Source: Perilla frutescens (Eukaryota > Streptophyta > Magnoliopsida > Lamiales > Lamiaceae). From it: a stretch of 64,000 bases of DNA. Where the stretch lies: contig BRKX01000006.1 in NCBI GenBank assembly GCA_026008535.1, forward strand, positions 2,998,501 through 3,062,500, given 5' to 3'. Shown piece after piece: positions 1 through 12,200 of this stretch (the first letter of the stretch is position 1; every line of letters starts with the position of its first letter). Below the pieces are notes generated by a model. The model was not told the DNA's origin and did no database searches. It was given only the letters and a program-made list of their open reading frames with translations. The position numbers were made by a program, and so were the translations under genes.

Positions 1-902
1 AAGGCACATTAAAACACATTATTTGACTCGTGAACTTTTAAATTTTATTTCACTAGCCTCTTATATATTTATTGTATTTGACTTAATTCTTGAATTTCTA
101 GATTTGTTTTTACTCTTATTTTGTTATAACATATTATTTTTATAAATGAAGTTTATTATTGTTTTATCATCAAGCTCATCAAAAAGGAATTAAGAATGAA
201 AGAAATGTGAACAACAATAGAGTATAAGGAATTGAAACTAAAATAAAATTAAGAAACACCTAGTAAAAAAATGAATTTTGCCAAGAGAAACCAATTTAAT
301 ACAAAAAGAAAAGATAAAAGCTTTTGTTCCCATCACAAAGCTTTAAACATTTAAATCATTATATAGAAAGTCTCTCTTTATAAATTGATTTATTGGTTGC
401 CTTTCATTCCCATCATGTTACATGACCGATGGAAAAAGCTATAGTAATGATTTAAAATTTTATAGTCCAATTTAATATGATTACATGATATTAAAGTTAA
501 ATATATTCAAACCAATATATGTATATATTATAAATAGAAGTACACACGACATAAGTAATTTTATAACTATTATTTAACGTGCATTGCCCTTCATATGAAT
601 TCCAATCTAGTAATTTATTTTCATATTAAGATATATATGAATAAATATCATTTTACATCTTATAATTTGACGTGAATATGTCTCGTCATTTAATTAATTA
701 TAAATCAGTACTCATTGTTACACTTTTTTTTAATCAAATATAAACCAGTTGAGATTTTGGATAAAATGCGACAAACCCACTTGTATTATAAAAAAATTGC
801 ACTAAATCCCAATATTTTTTTTATATTGCATCTTTGACCCTTTGTAAAAAATGCACAATTAAAAAATACCTTCTTTTCCAAGGTAAAGTGAAGTGTCCCA
901 TA
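1..902. other. AT-rich intergenic DNA, no gene seen
   Basis: This stretch is AT-rich and has no open frame with recognisable protein similarity and no structural RNA that I can see. It holds short A/T runs and ends at the left border of a hAT-like element. Nothing more specific can be supported. Confidence 0.6.
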
Positions 903-1235
903 TAGAGCTGCAATTGAGTTTAGTTGAGCTCGAACATACATACGTTCAAATTTGTTTGAAATGATATCATGCTTCAAAATTTATATTTATTTGATTCCAA
1001 ACGAGTTTTAATCGAATCAAACACGAGTCGAGCTCGAATAGTTTGATGATTTTTTTATAGATGTTTCCTTAAATTTTACTTATCGAACTCGAGTTCGGGC
1101 TGAGCTTTTTATCTTATTGAACACAAAATTACGTTCAAGCTTGTTTGATATATTTGTAGAATCGAGCCCAAAACGAATTTTTAATGAACGGACATGAGCC
1201 AAATGTTGAGCTATTTAGTTTAATTTTCAGCCCTA
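903..1235 (+). mobile_element. hAT-like non-autonomous element (MITE), TAGRGCTG ends
   Basis: The 333-bp element starts TAGAGCTGCAATTGAG, and the reverse complement of its other end reads TAGGGCTGAAAATTAAAC, giving imperfect terminal inverted repeats of about 16 bp. It is flanked by GTCCCATA (895-902) and GTCCCAAA (1236-1243), a near-perfect 8-bp target duplication as expected for the hAT superfamily. The interior is rich in GAGCTCG/ACTCGAG words and has no coding capacity. Clear relatives lie at 38350-38652 and 57306-57491. The hAT assignment rests on duplication length and end sequence only. Confidence 0.7.
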
Positions 1236-1406
1236 GTCCCAAACCAAATAAATAAGGGTATTTTGATCCAAAATCACAAAAAAAAAGGTATTCATACGTT
1301 TTAAAAAACTCAAGATGATTTGGTGCAATTTAAAAAACACAAGGAAATTTCGTGCAACATTTCGATAACAGATAACGATTAACGAGTTTATATCGAGTCA
1401 AAGCCC

Positions 1407-1445
1407 GGCCCAAACTAGCTCCGACAAATTCAAGTGAGTTGGGCC
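1407..1445. promoter_or_regulatory. Site II motifs upstream of the RraA-like gene
   Basis: GGCCCA at 1407-1412 and TGGGCC at 1440-1445 are Site II elements. In plants these are bound by TCP factors and are common in promoters of housekeeping genes. They lie about 250-300 bp upstream of the likely untranslated first exon of the RraA-like gene. The motif match is seen; function is inferred. Confidence 0.45.
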
Positions 1446-1743
1446 TTGAGGTGGTCCAATTCAAAACTTTTGAGGCCATATTGCAATTTCTGCAAATCAA
1501 GGGATCTCTCCGCAGATAAAATGGTCGGCGACGAATTAGGATTATCTGCGCATACGTCATGGCACACTCAACGAGAAGATGAGACGATTTTCAGTGATGG
1601 AAATGACGTCTGATACCTTAACGGTTGCCATTTTTGTATAAGATTTGAGTTGCTGCGGTTTCAGAGTTACATCGGGAAAGTTTCATCGCCATCGGTGGAT
1701 TTTGCTGCAGCAGCTCGCGTTTCTCCGATAATCTTCGTCACCG

Positions 1744-2338
1744 GTAAGCTCGAATCCGACCTCAGTTTCACGGTGTTGAATGTGAATTAAACTTCAATTT
1801 CATGTGAATCGAGCTCCAATTTTGCGTCGTTTGCTTGATTTTGTTTGTGTTAGTCAACTGTTACTCTTGTTCATCTACGTCAGGGCGGAGCAGGATTTTG
1901 AAGTTTGGTAGCTAATGCAGTGAATTTGCCTTGATTTTTAGAAGTAAGAGGTGTATGAAAAAGTTGTGAATCTGTTTTGCTTGTTTAATTTTGTGTTCGT
2001 TATCGATTGAACAATTTAGTTATGAGTTGCATATCTGGAAATTGTAGTTTTGCTTGAAGATGAGAGTGAAAGATAAAGAGCGATTGATGAATTTTTGAGG
2101 GAAATTAAGTATATCTGGAAATTGTAGTTTGCTTGAAGATAAGAGCGATTGATGAATTTGGAGGGAAATTAAGCATATCTGGAAATTGTAATTTTGCCTG
2201 CTTTTGATTTGATAGATATAATTGTGAGAGTAGTCATTGGCTTAGTCGTCACCTGCATTATCCAAGCAAAAGAAATCAGTTTCCTTCAAACAAATTACCC
2301 AGATTTTGGCAGTTATTCTGGTAAACAAGCATTCTCAG
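1744..2338 (+). other. Probable 5'-UTR intron of the RraA-like gene
   Basis: A good donor (CCG|GTAAGC at 1744) and an acceptor (TTCTCAG at 2332-2338) frame a roughly 595-bp intron just before the ATG at 2350. An upstream acceptor near 2311 is also possible. The intron contains about 2.3 tandem copies of a 66-80 bp unit starting ATATCTGGAAATTG (near 2031, 2111 and 2177). Transcript data would be needed to fix the junctions. Confidence 0.5.
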
Positions 2339-2349
2339 GGTAAGAAGAA

Positions 2350-2843
2350 ATGGGATCGTTGGCAACTGCGGAGGCTTGCGACACGAATGCAGCACTCGTA
2401 GCGAACGGTGATATCCGAGTCCTGCCGCCCATCTTCAAGATTTACGGCCAGAGCCGCGCATTCTCTGGCTCACCCTCAAGGTGTTCGAAGACAATGTGTT
2501 GGTCAGGGAGCTTCTCGAGACAAGAGGGGAGGGTCGGGTTCTGCTCGTAGACGGTGGAGGGAGCAAGAGGTGCGCATTGGTCGGGGGGAATTTGGGGCAG
2601 CTGGCTCAGAACATGGGGTGGACCGGGATTGTCGTCAACGGGTGCATACGGGACGTGGACGAGATCAACGGCTGTGATATCGGGGTGAGGGCGTTGGCAT
2701 CGCATCCCCAGAAATCGAACAAGAAGGGCATCGGTGAGAAGCACACGACGATCCACATCGGAGGAACCGTGATTCACGACGGAGAGTGGCTGTACGCAGA
2801 TAGCGACGGCATTCTCATTTCCAAAGGAGAGCTCTCTGTCTAG
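2350..2843 (+). CDS. RraA-like / putative 4-hydroxy-4-methyl-2-oxoglutarate aldolase, frameshifted
   Basis: This matches the small plant RraA-family proteins (about 166 residues), annotated as HMG aldolase or RNase E inhibitor-like. The bacterial relatives are class II aldolases of the 4-hydroxy-4-methyl-2-oxoglutarate type; the plant role is not established. The ATG at 2350 opens a good N-terminus (TAEACDTNAAL to YGQSRAFSG). The conserved remainder (TLKVFEDN, VDGGGSK, NGCIRDVDEI, ASHPQKSNKKG, EKHTTIHIGG, DGEWLYADSDG, ending ELSV) is in another frame from 2472. Only two bases (2470-2471) stand where family members have the codons for Pro-Ile/Val-Val, so seven bases appear to be missing. Read as written, the product leaves the family after about 40 residues and stops at 2550. 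No other lesion is seen, so the break is either recent or an assembly error. The gene converges on CSN6, 350 bp away. Confidence 0.8.
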
Positions 2844-3195
2844 CTTTTGATCACAGTTTTGTGCAGTGATAGTTTTAATAAACTGCATTTTGATCAGGAA
2901 ATAAATGTAAAACACCTATTATTATTAATAATACCTCAACCGAAGCATGAAATTTGGAAAAATCATAAATTCATAGATTTACTACCAATTCACTACCTGA
3001 TCATTTGAGTGCCAAAAAAAGAGGGGGAAAACGACATAGATCTCAGAATACAAAACTGCTACAAAGCAGTGAAACTATTCAAACATTCCATAATCTAAGG
3101 GTCCATTTCTGTTTTCAACATGATTCCTAGATATGTATAATCTGCCTTCTTCAGAGGTGAGTTTAATAACACGGGGGATGAAAAAGAATAAATGT

Positions 3196-6184
3196 TTAGA
3201 TGAATGCAGTTCGACCACCCCTTCGGCTATGCCTGTCGTAGGCAGTGTTGAATTTGTCGACCAGTTCGTTCATTGTACTGCATAAACAAGCACAAGCCTG
3301 ATCAGAGTGACATCAAAGTTGTCTATTAACAGATTGGGAGAATCATAATTTTAAGCATAGAGGTCAATCGTAGAAGATCTGGACATTCGAAACTTATCTT
3401 CTCGATCAAAAAAGTACACGAATGCAACAAATCCTAACAATCTCAAAACTAGTAAATTTAAACTTCTACAGTGCTAATTGAGAATGAGACAGGTCTGAAA
3501 GCCTTACCTTGAGCAATTGGTAAACATGGCAAGATATGTTATCAATAATGTGTCATTATATTCCTGGAAATCACAAAAAATAGTATCATGGAAAATATTA
3601 AGCAGAATGGAAATAGATAAATACACACATACACGTATCTATATCCATATAAATATAAATCAAAGGGTCAAGAGGATCAAATCCTCTGCCGCTACTTTTC
3701 CAACATGTTAAACAGATTGAAATTGTAAACGATCAAAATCATGTGATCTAAATTCTAATAGAGTACGTATATGCAGCTTTCAGTAGTAGAATAAATTCAA
3801 AATATTTTTTTTACTGCATTATATGAATTTTGAAAATAGGTGATACTAAAAATTAAAAAAAAAAGAAAATTATTTAAAGCAAAAACCTGCAGAATGCACT
3901 CACCATCAAGAAATCGTCTTGAAATTTTTCAGATTCAATAGCCGGTAACCTTCTCAGGAGACTAGATACTTGTCTCAGCAATGCATTCTCACAGGGAATA
4001 TCCCCTGCAAGCAGAAATAAATAAAAGAACGTAAACATGACAATCAGAAATACTTGAGTGTTCCTCTATAAGACTCATCCAAACTCCAAACAACCATACA
4101 TCCCATTTCCAGTTTAATAAATCATGCTACAGAGATCTTTAGAATGAGTGAACTTAAACCTTCCACTCAACCAATGATGAGAGAAAAGTTATGCTATGGC
4201 TTCGGCATTATGGAAATTAACTTTTTTGAACAGACATACCCTTCTGCATGGCAAGAAGATAGTGATGAAGCACTCTGATTCTACTATTTAGCATCTTGAT
4301 GGCACTATGTATACCAGTAAGATGAGCAGCCACTACAAAAGAAAAGGTCAACTGAAGGAAGTCTTGCACATAATTTAAAGAAGAAAAAAGGAAAAAAGAG
4401 AGGGCACAGACAAGAGGCTTGGATTCATGGAGTGAATCTGAGATTATATCAACTAAAAGAATTATCAGAAAAGAAAGGCTCACATTGTGTTGCAGCTGAA
4501 CCCCCATCAGATGGTTTAAGATGAGCAACGTGATCAACTGATATCCTCTCAGCTTCTACCGTCTAGTAAACGAGAAAAAAGAAGTTACCTCATGTGATCT
4601 TAAACTTCCTCAATATTACAAATTTTTAAAAACAAAGCATACCTCTATGGTGTAGCTTGATCGAACAAAAATAAGCTGGGGGTTACCATCAATAACGTGC
4701 AGCTCTTCAATGGTAAAAATTGGTCAACAAAAAGTGGGAAAAAAGGAGGATGAACCAATTTGTAGACAAGTAGTAAAACAACTACAAATCAAATTGCCAC
4801 ACATACAGTTCTTGATGTACATTCAAGGGGGATGTTCTATTGCAGTAAATCTACTTTCATAGACAGTAGCAATCATTTATTTGCCAATTTTTATTACTGA
4901 AATGCAAACAACTAAGAATTTAGAATTATCTCAAGATCAGGCCAGAATATATCATCCGCACCACATGGGTACAGGCACATTCACTCAATTTTACAAAGTA
5001 AACATTTTGACTTGGAACTAATCAATATGTTCTCGGTATCTCTCTATTTGACAATATAAAAATAAATAAATAAGAGTGCTTGCTTCCTATAGAGGAAAAT
5101 AATAAAAATGCAATGACAGAGACTTATGAATCATCACTACGCAGAGAATATTATAAACAAGTAATAACAAGAGTAATAAATTCCGTAACGGACTTTCTAG
5201 GAAATTGGCAGTAGCGGATGAGAAATACATACCACTTTCATAAATTGTAACAGGCAGATCCTTCTGTGTAGGATTGATTGCAGGATTGAGAAGAACATAA
5301 AGTGGACTCTCATTGATATCCATTAACTGTAGGACACAAATGATTCTCTCTAGTCAGGCAACATATGGAATTTCACTCTAAAACAATAAGATATATAAAC
5401 TGTATGGTAAGCCAGTTTAGAACTCAACTTCATCTGTTTAAAGCCAAATAATTGCATCTAGAACCGGAGATATGGAGGAGCCTAATGGTATGTACTAGGA
5501 AAAGGGCGTTCGCAGCAATTGTAAATATAATGGCAACGAGATGTGGGAAAACTAAAAAAAAAAACTTGTAGCTTCAGATGTGTGATTCTGATCCCATATG
5601 TCAATTCTACATTTTTTTAACATACTAGGGTCTAGGGTTAGAAAGTGCAAGAGCTGATGAACATATGTATTCGATATCAATCAGAAGAATTGCTCCATCA
5701 GAAATAGGTAGAGTGAAAATTAAGAGCTTACAGATTTGTGAATAATCATATCGGCTTCTTGTGCATCGCTCCCCGTTGAATACCATCCAAGAATATAGAA
5801 CTGCGGAAAAACCTTCTTATCTGCTCAACGCACCATCAGATATCAGTAATTTTCTAACCAATTTTCCCCCAAACGAACCCTAACACAGTGACCACTGCCG
5901 AAACGCACTAAAATCTTAAGAAAAATAAATGTAAGCAAAGGGAACGCACAAAGCTCTTGCTTTTTCTCGAGAAAAGCGCGGTCGAGCGAGTGGGTGGACT
6001 CGTCGTAGAGAAGCTCGAAGCTGTTGAAGATCTCGACAGTGCGGCCGCGCTGGACGCCGATGACGCAACCGACGACGCGGCGCGGATGAGACTGGGACTT
6101 CACTCGAGTGTAGTGATCGGAGATGTTGACAATGACGAGCGGGTGGAGCTTGAAGGTAAGCCCGCTGCTCGACGACGACGCCAT
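3196..6184 (-). CDS. CSN6: COP9 signalosome subunit 6 (CSN6)
   Basis: CSN6 is the catalytically inactive MPN-domain subunit of the COP9 signalosome. The complex removes NEDD8 from cullins and is needed for photomorphogenesis and light signalling. Nine exons join in frame: 5950-6184, 5732-5820, 5233-5326, 4643-4704, 4484-4562, 4240-4332, 3904-4004, 3508-3563 and 3196-3277. They give 296 residues starting MASSSSSGLTFKLHPLV and ending RRGGRTAFI. The MPN domain fills roughly residues 8-135 (GCVIGVQRGR, EIFNSFELLYD, FYILGWYSTG). The helical C-terminal part (AAHLTGIHSAIKMLNSRIRV) binds other subunits. The protein is about 20 residues shorter than Arabidopsis CSN6A, because the variable loop between HYTRVKSQSHP and GCVIG is nearly absent. 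All introns are GT-AG. The gene diverges from PEX5, as in Arabidopsis At5g56280/At5g56290. Confidence 0.96.
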
Positions 6185-6656
6185 TTTTTCCCTCTTTTTT
6201 TGCTTGCTTGATTGATTTTGGAGAACAACAGGTGTAATTTGAAGTGGGAAGGAAGGGTTTTGCATAGTCCCTTATTTTTTTTATATATATATATATTTTT
6301 TTTTTCATTTTTGTGTTTTCTTTCCTTATTTTCTGGAAAAAATATTGATTTTGGTCGCACGTACACACTTCAGTTTGATTTTGGTCCTGATATTATTATT
6401 TTTTGTGTCACTTTTCAAAAAAATCGAGCAGCTTTAATCCCATATGTTTACAAATATCAATTTTGATCCCATGATTTTAAGAATCAATATTTATTCTATT
6501 TGAGATAAAAAAATGATAATGTCAGAACCAAAATCGAACTGAGGTGTATCCTATGGAATCAAAACCCATATTTTCTCATATTTTCCACGATATTTGAGAG
6601 CTAAATATTATTGCCTCATCCTAATTCCTTAAGTCATAATCATAATTATAGATTTA

Positions 6657-7734
6657 GGGGTGCATTCAATCCGAATTTTGATGGATTTTGTTGGACTTTA
6701 AAAAGTCTATGGATTTTATAAATCCATAGACTCCAAATGGAGTCTCTCAACTCCACGCAGAGTCTCCCAAATTTTGTGTATGGGTTTCGGACCGATTTCA
6801 CACGATTTTAATGTATTTGAAATCCTTATTTCCAGCGTTCGATGGAACACATCAATCGCTCGAATCGGGAAAAAATAGAATCCAGCGACCGCTGAGAATG
6901 ATGGTTTTGCAAAGCCAGCGGTCGCTGCAAGCTGCACAGTCCTTCCAAATTTTTAATAGCATACTTATGTGGTTTTGCAAAGTAATCGACAAATATATAA
7001 AAATGCATAAAAGTAGGGCGGGTTATATTCCCAGGATTTCTTTTGATATTCTTTGGTGCTTTCTCATGTATATAAAAATGTTTTTTGGTTTTTCGTGCTG
7101 CTGATTTGCTCCTAATTAATATTTTGCTGACACTTGAGTCCTGCATCACTTATCTTTACTGTTTGATCACTTTGATGTTTGTGTCATGTATTATTGAAGG
7201 GGTACTCTTCAAGATGTAAATTTGGTTTTAGAGATATTGCCTTTGATCAGAAAATTGATAATGAAAGAATTGTGGCCAAATATTTCCCTTCAGCACTTGA
7301 CTCTCTAAGCTCTTCGTTCAGCTTTGGTGGATAATCCACGTTGGCTACTCCAGCAGTCGCTGGATGTCAGCGGTCGCTGGAGTGCCCGAGTTCAACTCCT
7401 CAGCAGCCGCTGCACTGCAGCGTTCGCCGAGTTTTTCAAATCCATCGAAATCTCATGTCCAGAGATCGGATTTCATCATTTGTATTTTTAACGTGATTTT
7501 GAGGTGAAATCCAATGAAATCCATGACTTTTTAAAGTCCATGGATTTTTGAATACACCCGGATTTTAAAAGACTTTTAAAAGTCTGGATTGAATACACCA
7601 GGATTTTAAAGGACTTTTAAAAGTCTGAATTGAATAAACCAGGATTTTAAAGGACTTTTAAGAGTCTGGATTGAATACATCCGGATTTTAAAAGTCATTT
7701 AAAATCCAATGAAATCTGAATTGAATACACCCCC
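6657..7734 (+). mobile_element. PIF/Harbinger-like MITE (Tourist type), TTA target duplication
   Basis: The 1078-bp element begins GGGGTGCATTCAATCC and ends with the inverted form GGGGGTGTATTCAATTC. It is flanked on both sides by TTA (6654-6656 and 7735-7737), the 3-bp duplication typical of PIF/Harbinger elements. The ends are long and subterminally repetitive: from about 7553 to 7700 a roughly 40-bp unit built on GGATTTTAAAGGACTTTTAA is repeated about four times. The middle (6885-6935 and 7345-7440) carries several copies of a CAGCGGTCGCTG-like palindrome. There is no transposase, so it is non-autonomous. It lies between CSN6 and PEX5. Confidence 0.75.
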
Positions 7735-7864
7735 TTAGAGTAGTGTCCCTCAAAAATATAACACACACACACATATAATAACACTTTTGATTAATGTCTA
7801 CATATTAATAAGTGATGATATTCATTTTTACCTCCTCATATGTTAACTCTATGCATTTAAAACA

Positions 7865-8868
7865 TTTCTACGATATAATTGTGAGAGAAAAGATAACATA
7901 TCCAAAAATATAGTGCGTCATATAGGGTTGTGCAAAAATTTGATTGACCGAATAGACCGAACCAATCGGTTAGTTCGGTCAGTCCAGTCTAAATTTCGGA
8001 AGATCAAATATTTAATCGGTTGGTCATGTATTGAATAATATTTATCAGTATCACTAATATTAATGTATTATACATTTTTAAATTTTAAATACTTATAATT
8101 AGCCAACATTCCTAAATTGTTAAATCCTAAATGCCCAAAATAAATTTCTAAACGGTTAATCGGCTAAAATAAATTAAAATTTGAACTTGTAAAAATTAGC
8201 TTATCAGTATTTAGGAATAAAATAAAAAAATAAAAAGGGAAAGAAATTCAATCAGACCAACTGGATCGACCACTCTTTAGTTCGGTCATACCAATACAAT
8301 CGATCCTATCCGGTCCAAAAAATAAAAATTCTACAATATCATTGTGAAAGAAAAGATAACATATCAAAAAATATAGTGCGTCATATAGGGTTGTGCAAAA
8401 ATTGGATTGACCGAATAGACCGGACCGATCGGTTAGTTCGGTCAATCCGGTCTAAATTTCGGAAGATCAAATATTTAATTGATTGGTCCTGTCTTGAATA
8501 ATATTTATCAGTATCACTAATATTAATGTATTATACATTTTAAAATTTTAAATACTTATAATTAGCTAACATTCCTAAATTGTTAAATCTTAAATGCCCA
8601 AAATAAATTTATAAACGGTTAATCGGCTAAAATAAATTGTAATTTGAACTTGTAAAAATCAGCTTATCAATATTTAGGAATAAAATAAAAAAATAAAAAG
8701 GGAAAGAAATTCAATCAGACCAATTAGACCAACTAGACTGACCGCTCTTCAGTTCGGTCATACCAATACAATCGATTCTATCCGGTCCAAAAAACAAATT
8801 TCGATCGATTCAATCTTTATTATTTGATATGATCCTAGACCAGACCCACCGTTTGCACAACCTTATCA
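7865..8868. repeat. Tandem-duplicated hAT-like repeat (two ~463-bp units)
   Basis: Two direct copies sit head to tail. The word TAGTGCGTCATATAGGG occurs at 7911 and again at 8374, so the period is 463 bp. Both copies share long near-identical stretches, including the GACCGAAC/GGTTAGTTCGGTC inverted words. The outer ends GGGTTGTGCAAAA (about 7923) and TTTGCACAACC (about 8852-8864) are inverted repeats of each other, which resembles a hAT-type terminus. I could not find a clean target duplication. No coding potential is visible. Confidence 0.6.
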
Positions 8869-8975
8869 TAATAATATAATATGATTATAGTGATTATCCT
8901 TAAAATACCACTTGAAAAAAATAGAATAATGTATATTTGGGATGAGTTTTAAGGGTTGGATGGGGTCGGGTCATA

Positions 8976-9000
8976 GGCCCAATTAGCTAACAAAGGCCCA
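8976..9000. promoter_or_regulatory. Site II motifs in the PEX5 promoter
   Basis: Two GGCCCA words (8976-8981 and 8995-9000) lie about 290 bp upstream of the PEX5 ATG. They match Site II/TCP-binding elements common in plant housekeeping promoters. A TATA-like stretch (AAATATATACT, about 9110-9120) follows. Motifs are seen; activity is inferred. Confidence 0.45.
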
Positions 9001-9285
9001 ATTGGGTTTCCCCAAAGGCCTTATCCAAGAATTTGCAATTCCCAATGAACAACCAAACTCGGCCCCACTAGAGTGGCAGCCATTGATAATAAGAGTAATT
9101 TGTAGCAACAAATATATACTTTGATAAATCATCATTTTTGCTGTGTTTACTTCCTCACCTCAAACCTTCTCAGAATTTTTTTTTCGATAATTCCCACCGT
9201 AAATTTCTATTTTTTTTTTCCTGTTTAAGGAGCTACTGGAATTGGGGGAAAATTAAGGTAGGAACGATACCGGAATTCTCTTAGT

Positions 9286-12200
9286 ATGGCGATGCGGGAG
9301 TTGGTCAGCGGTGGCGCCGCCTGCGCCGTGCCGGGCTCTTCTTCTTCATCTAACCCTCTTGGAGCTCTGGCCAGCGCCCTTATTGGTTCCTCCTCAAAAA
9401 CACAGGTGGTCCAATTTTTTATTTATTTATTTTTTTGTTTGTCGCTTCAATTTGCCGTTTTTGACTATTTTATGGCTGAAGACTATGCCTGTGGATTCGC
9501 TTTGGTTTTTTGATGGCGTTCGTGGAAATTGTTTCAATAAAGCTTCTTCCTTTTTTTGTAATTTATTTTGTTGCTAGGTGGAGACAAGTACGATTCTTAT
9601 GCTACGATTATGTGCTCGAGCAATACCCGCAGTGTTTGGTTTGGGTTAGTTGATACGTGATATTGTAGAAGAAAATGTGAAGATTAGGGAGGAGAGTGCG
9701 ATTTTGGGGTTGTAGTACTTGGGGTCTATATTCTAATGATTCTTACTATTTAGTGGAGATAAGTTGGTATTTTTTTTTTGGCTTTTTAACTATTGATTGA
9801 GAGATTAGTGGAGATAAGTGGGTTATGGATATGGATGATGGCTATTGCGCTGTTTATAGATTTTCTGCCCATAACCAAACAGTAGTTGTATCTTTACCCC
9901 TATCACCGGATTCAATCATTTTATTAGTTATCCTAGAACACTGACTCAGGTGCTGAAGACTGAATGCTGAAACTAAAGAACACTCAATAGATGGATGTCA
10001 ACCTAGTTTAATGAAACGAACCGTATGTGAGATTTTCACCTCATACGACTCCTCCCTTTTTGTGCAAAATAATTGTACTGGGTTCCTCACATTATTAGGT
10101 GCTTTCTAGAATTTATACACTTTGGTCTCACACATAATTGCTGACAAGTGCTCTCTTTTATCATCAAGCAGGAAAGGCTTCAAGAGATACCGACTGCAAC
10201 AGCTACAGTGTCAGATGGCAATTTTCATGCGGGCATGGAGGAGCCCTTTGCTGCTGCCCTTCCAGGGTCTGAGCATGAATATTCACTGCATCCTAATGCC
10301 CAGGTTGGTCTTATTCGTATTTTCTTTTTCTTGCCGTTTGCTGGTTGGATCTATTGGATCAGTTTCATAATCCATTATCTTCAGGGCTCAGAATTCCTTC
10401 AAGGCTTTCGCTCCATGGATCAAAGTAGGTTTTCAGATGCTTGGGATGACATTCAAAGGCCTCAAATTCCTCATTATCAGGGTAGGGCCGGTCCATCTAA
10501 CTTCCCTTTGCAGCAGTCTCGGCTTCAACAAGATTTTGATGGTAATTTTGGAAGTTCTTTATCATTATTAGATATCTTTGCTCTTCAAGTTGTATTTGGT
10601 TACCAAAGCTCGTTCCTTCTAACACTTTGGAATGACCTTTAGACACAAATTTATAGTTTTATTAATCGAATATTTTTCACATTGAATCAATTTAAGAATT
10701 ATATACCATATGCAACGAAAGCATTTACCATTCATGTTTACTTCATCCCGACAAAGGTCTCATAAAGGCGAGCTTCCCTTATGCATCCAGCTGCTTCAAT
10801 TATGTGAATAGATGAATAGAGAAGATCAGCTAGAACTCATGAATGCAATATTCAGTGGATGTATATGAACCCTGAATGCAAAAATTCAAGAACAGCTGAG
10901 ATAACCCCCAATCAATGATGGATGATGTATTGAATCACAAAGGAACATCAGGAAAGAGAAGAGTGAAAAAAATTATGATGTATCTTGCAGGGGTTTAACT
11001 TAAATCCAGGAACATTAGGAGTTATAAACCAAGTAAGAAATGGGATAGGAGCTTGAAGGTTTTAAATGTGGAACATTTTAATTTCCCACAGTGAAAATCT
11101 TGGAGTTTCTATCAGCAATAACACAAAATTGCTATTGTAAATGAACTGGAAATCTGGTAACTTTCTGTAGTCTGACATATTGGTTAACACTGCCTGCCGG
11201 ACTATATCATGGAACATTATTTATTAACTTCTGCATTCCTAATGAGCTATTTTAATTTGCCAATTGCAGGACCTCCTCAAAAAGTTTTGTCCAATTTTTT
11301 GCACTCATTTCTTCACAGCGGACATGGTAGCATGCCTTTTCGTCCAGCGTCACTTCCTGTTTTAGGATTGTCTGAAAGTGATAAGCAATGCATACGTGAT
11401 CGTAGCAGTATTATGGCTCGCCATCTTTTTGCAGACAAGAGTGAAGACTTTATTCATACGCAGGTAGTTGCACAAAAAAATTCTCACTGCTTGAGTGTTT
11501 AGAATATGTGAATGTTTGAGCATATTTCTGTCTATCCCTTTAGAATATTCTTACCTATTCACACTTCGAGTTTTCTAACAATGTGGTTATTGTAGTAATA
11601 TGGGGTGTTAGTGTTTTGACTTTTAAACATTGTCAGATGCGCTGCATCTGTATGCTATAGAAAGTTTTTGACAAAACATGCCTATGTATCAGTCCATGAT
11701 ATTGGCTGTCTTTCTTATAGTTCTTATCGTAGTGCCTACATTTTTTGGGTATTTATCTGATAGTACATTTTGCAGATAATTTTGGATTTCCCACCCTTTT
11801 CAGGTTAATGCACTTTTGTCATCTTTAGATATTGATAATGATATCCGAGCCAGAGGCCCAGTTCCTGGAAGATATCCGGAGCTAGAGGAGTATTGGAATG
11901 AGTCACAGAGTATGAAACCTTGGTCTGGTGGCGCTGATGGATGGGTTTCTGAATTTGCACAACAACGAGTCCCTCGTGACGATCCTAATATGTGGGTTCA
12001 GTCATTTGAACGACAACATGGTGCAAATGGTTGGGCATCTGAATTTGAGCATGTAAGGAAATGTTTCTTCTTGTATTTCACTGTGCAGATTTTAGTGCAT
12101 CATTTTTTCTGTATAACTTGATGAACACGTTACTTCTTAGTTTTTGATTTTATCTCACTAAAAGGAGGACTTTTACGTTAACCAGAATCGAAGCCGCTCG

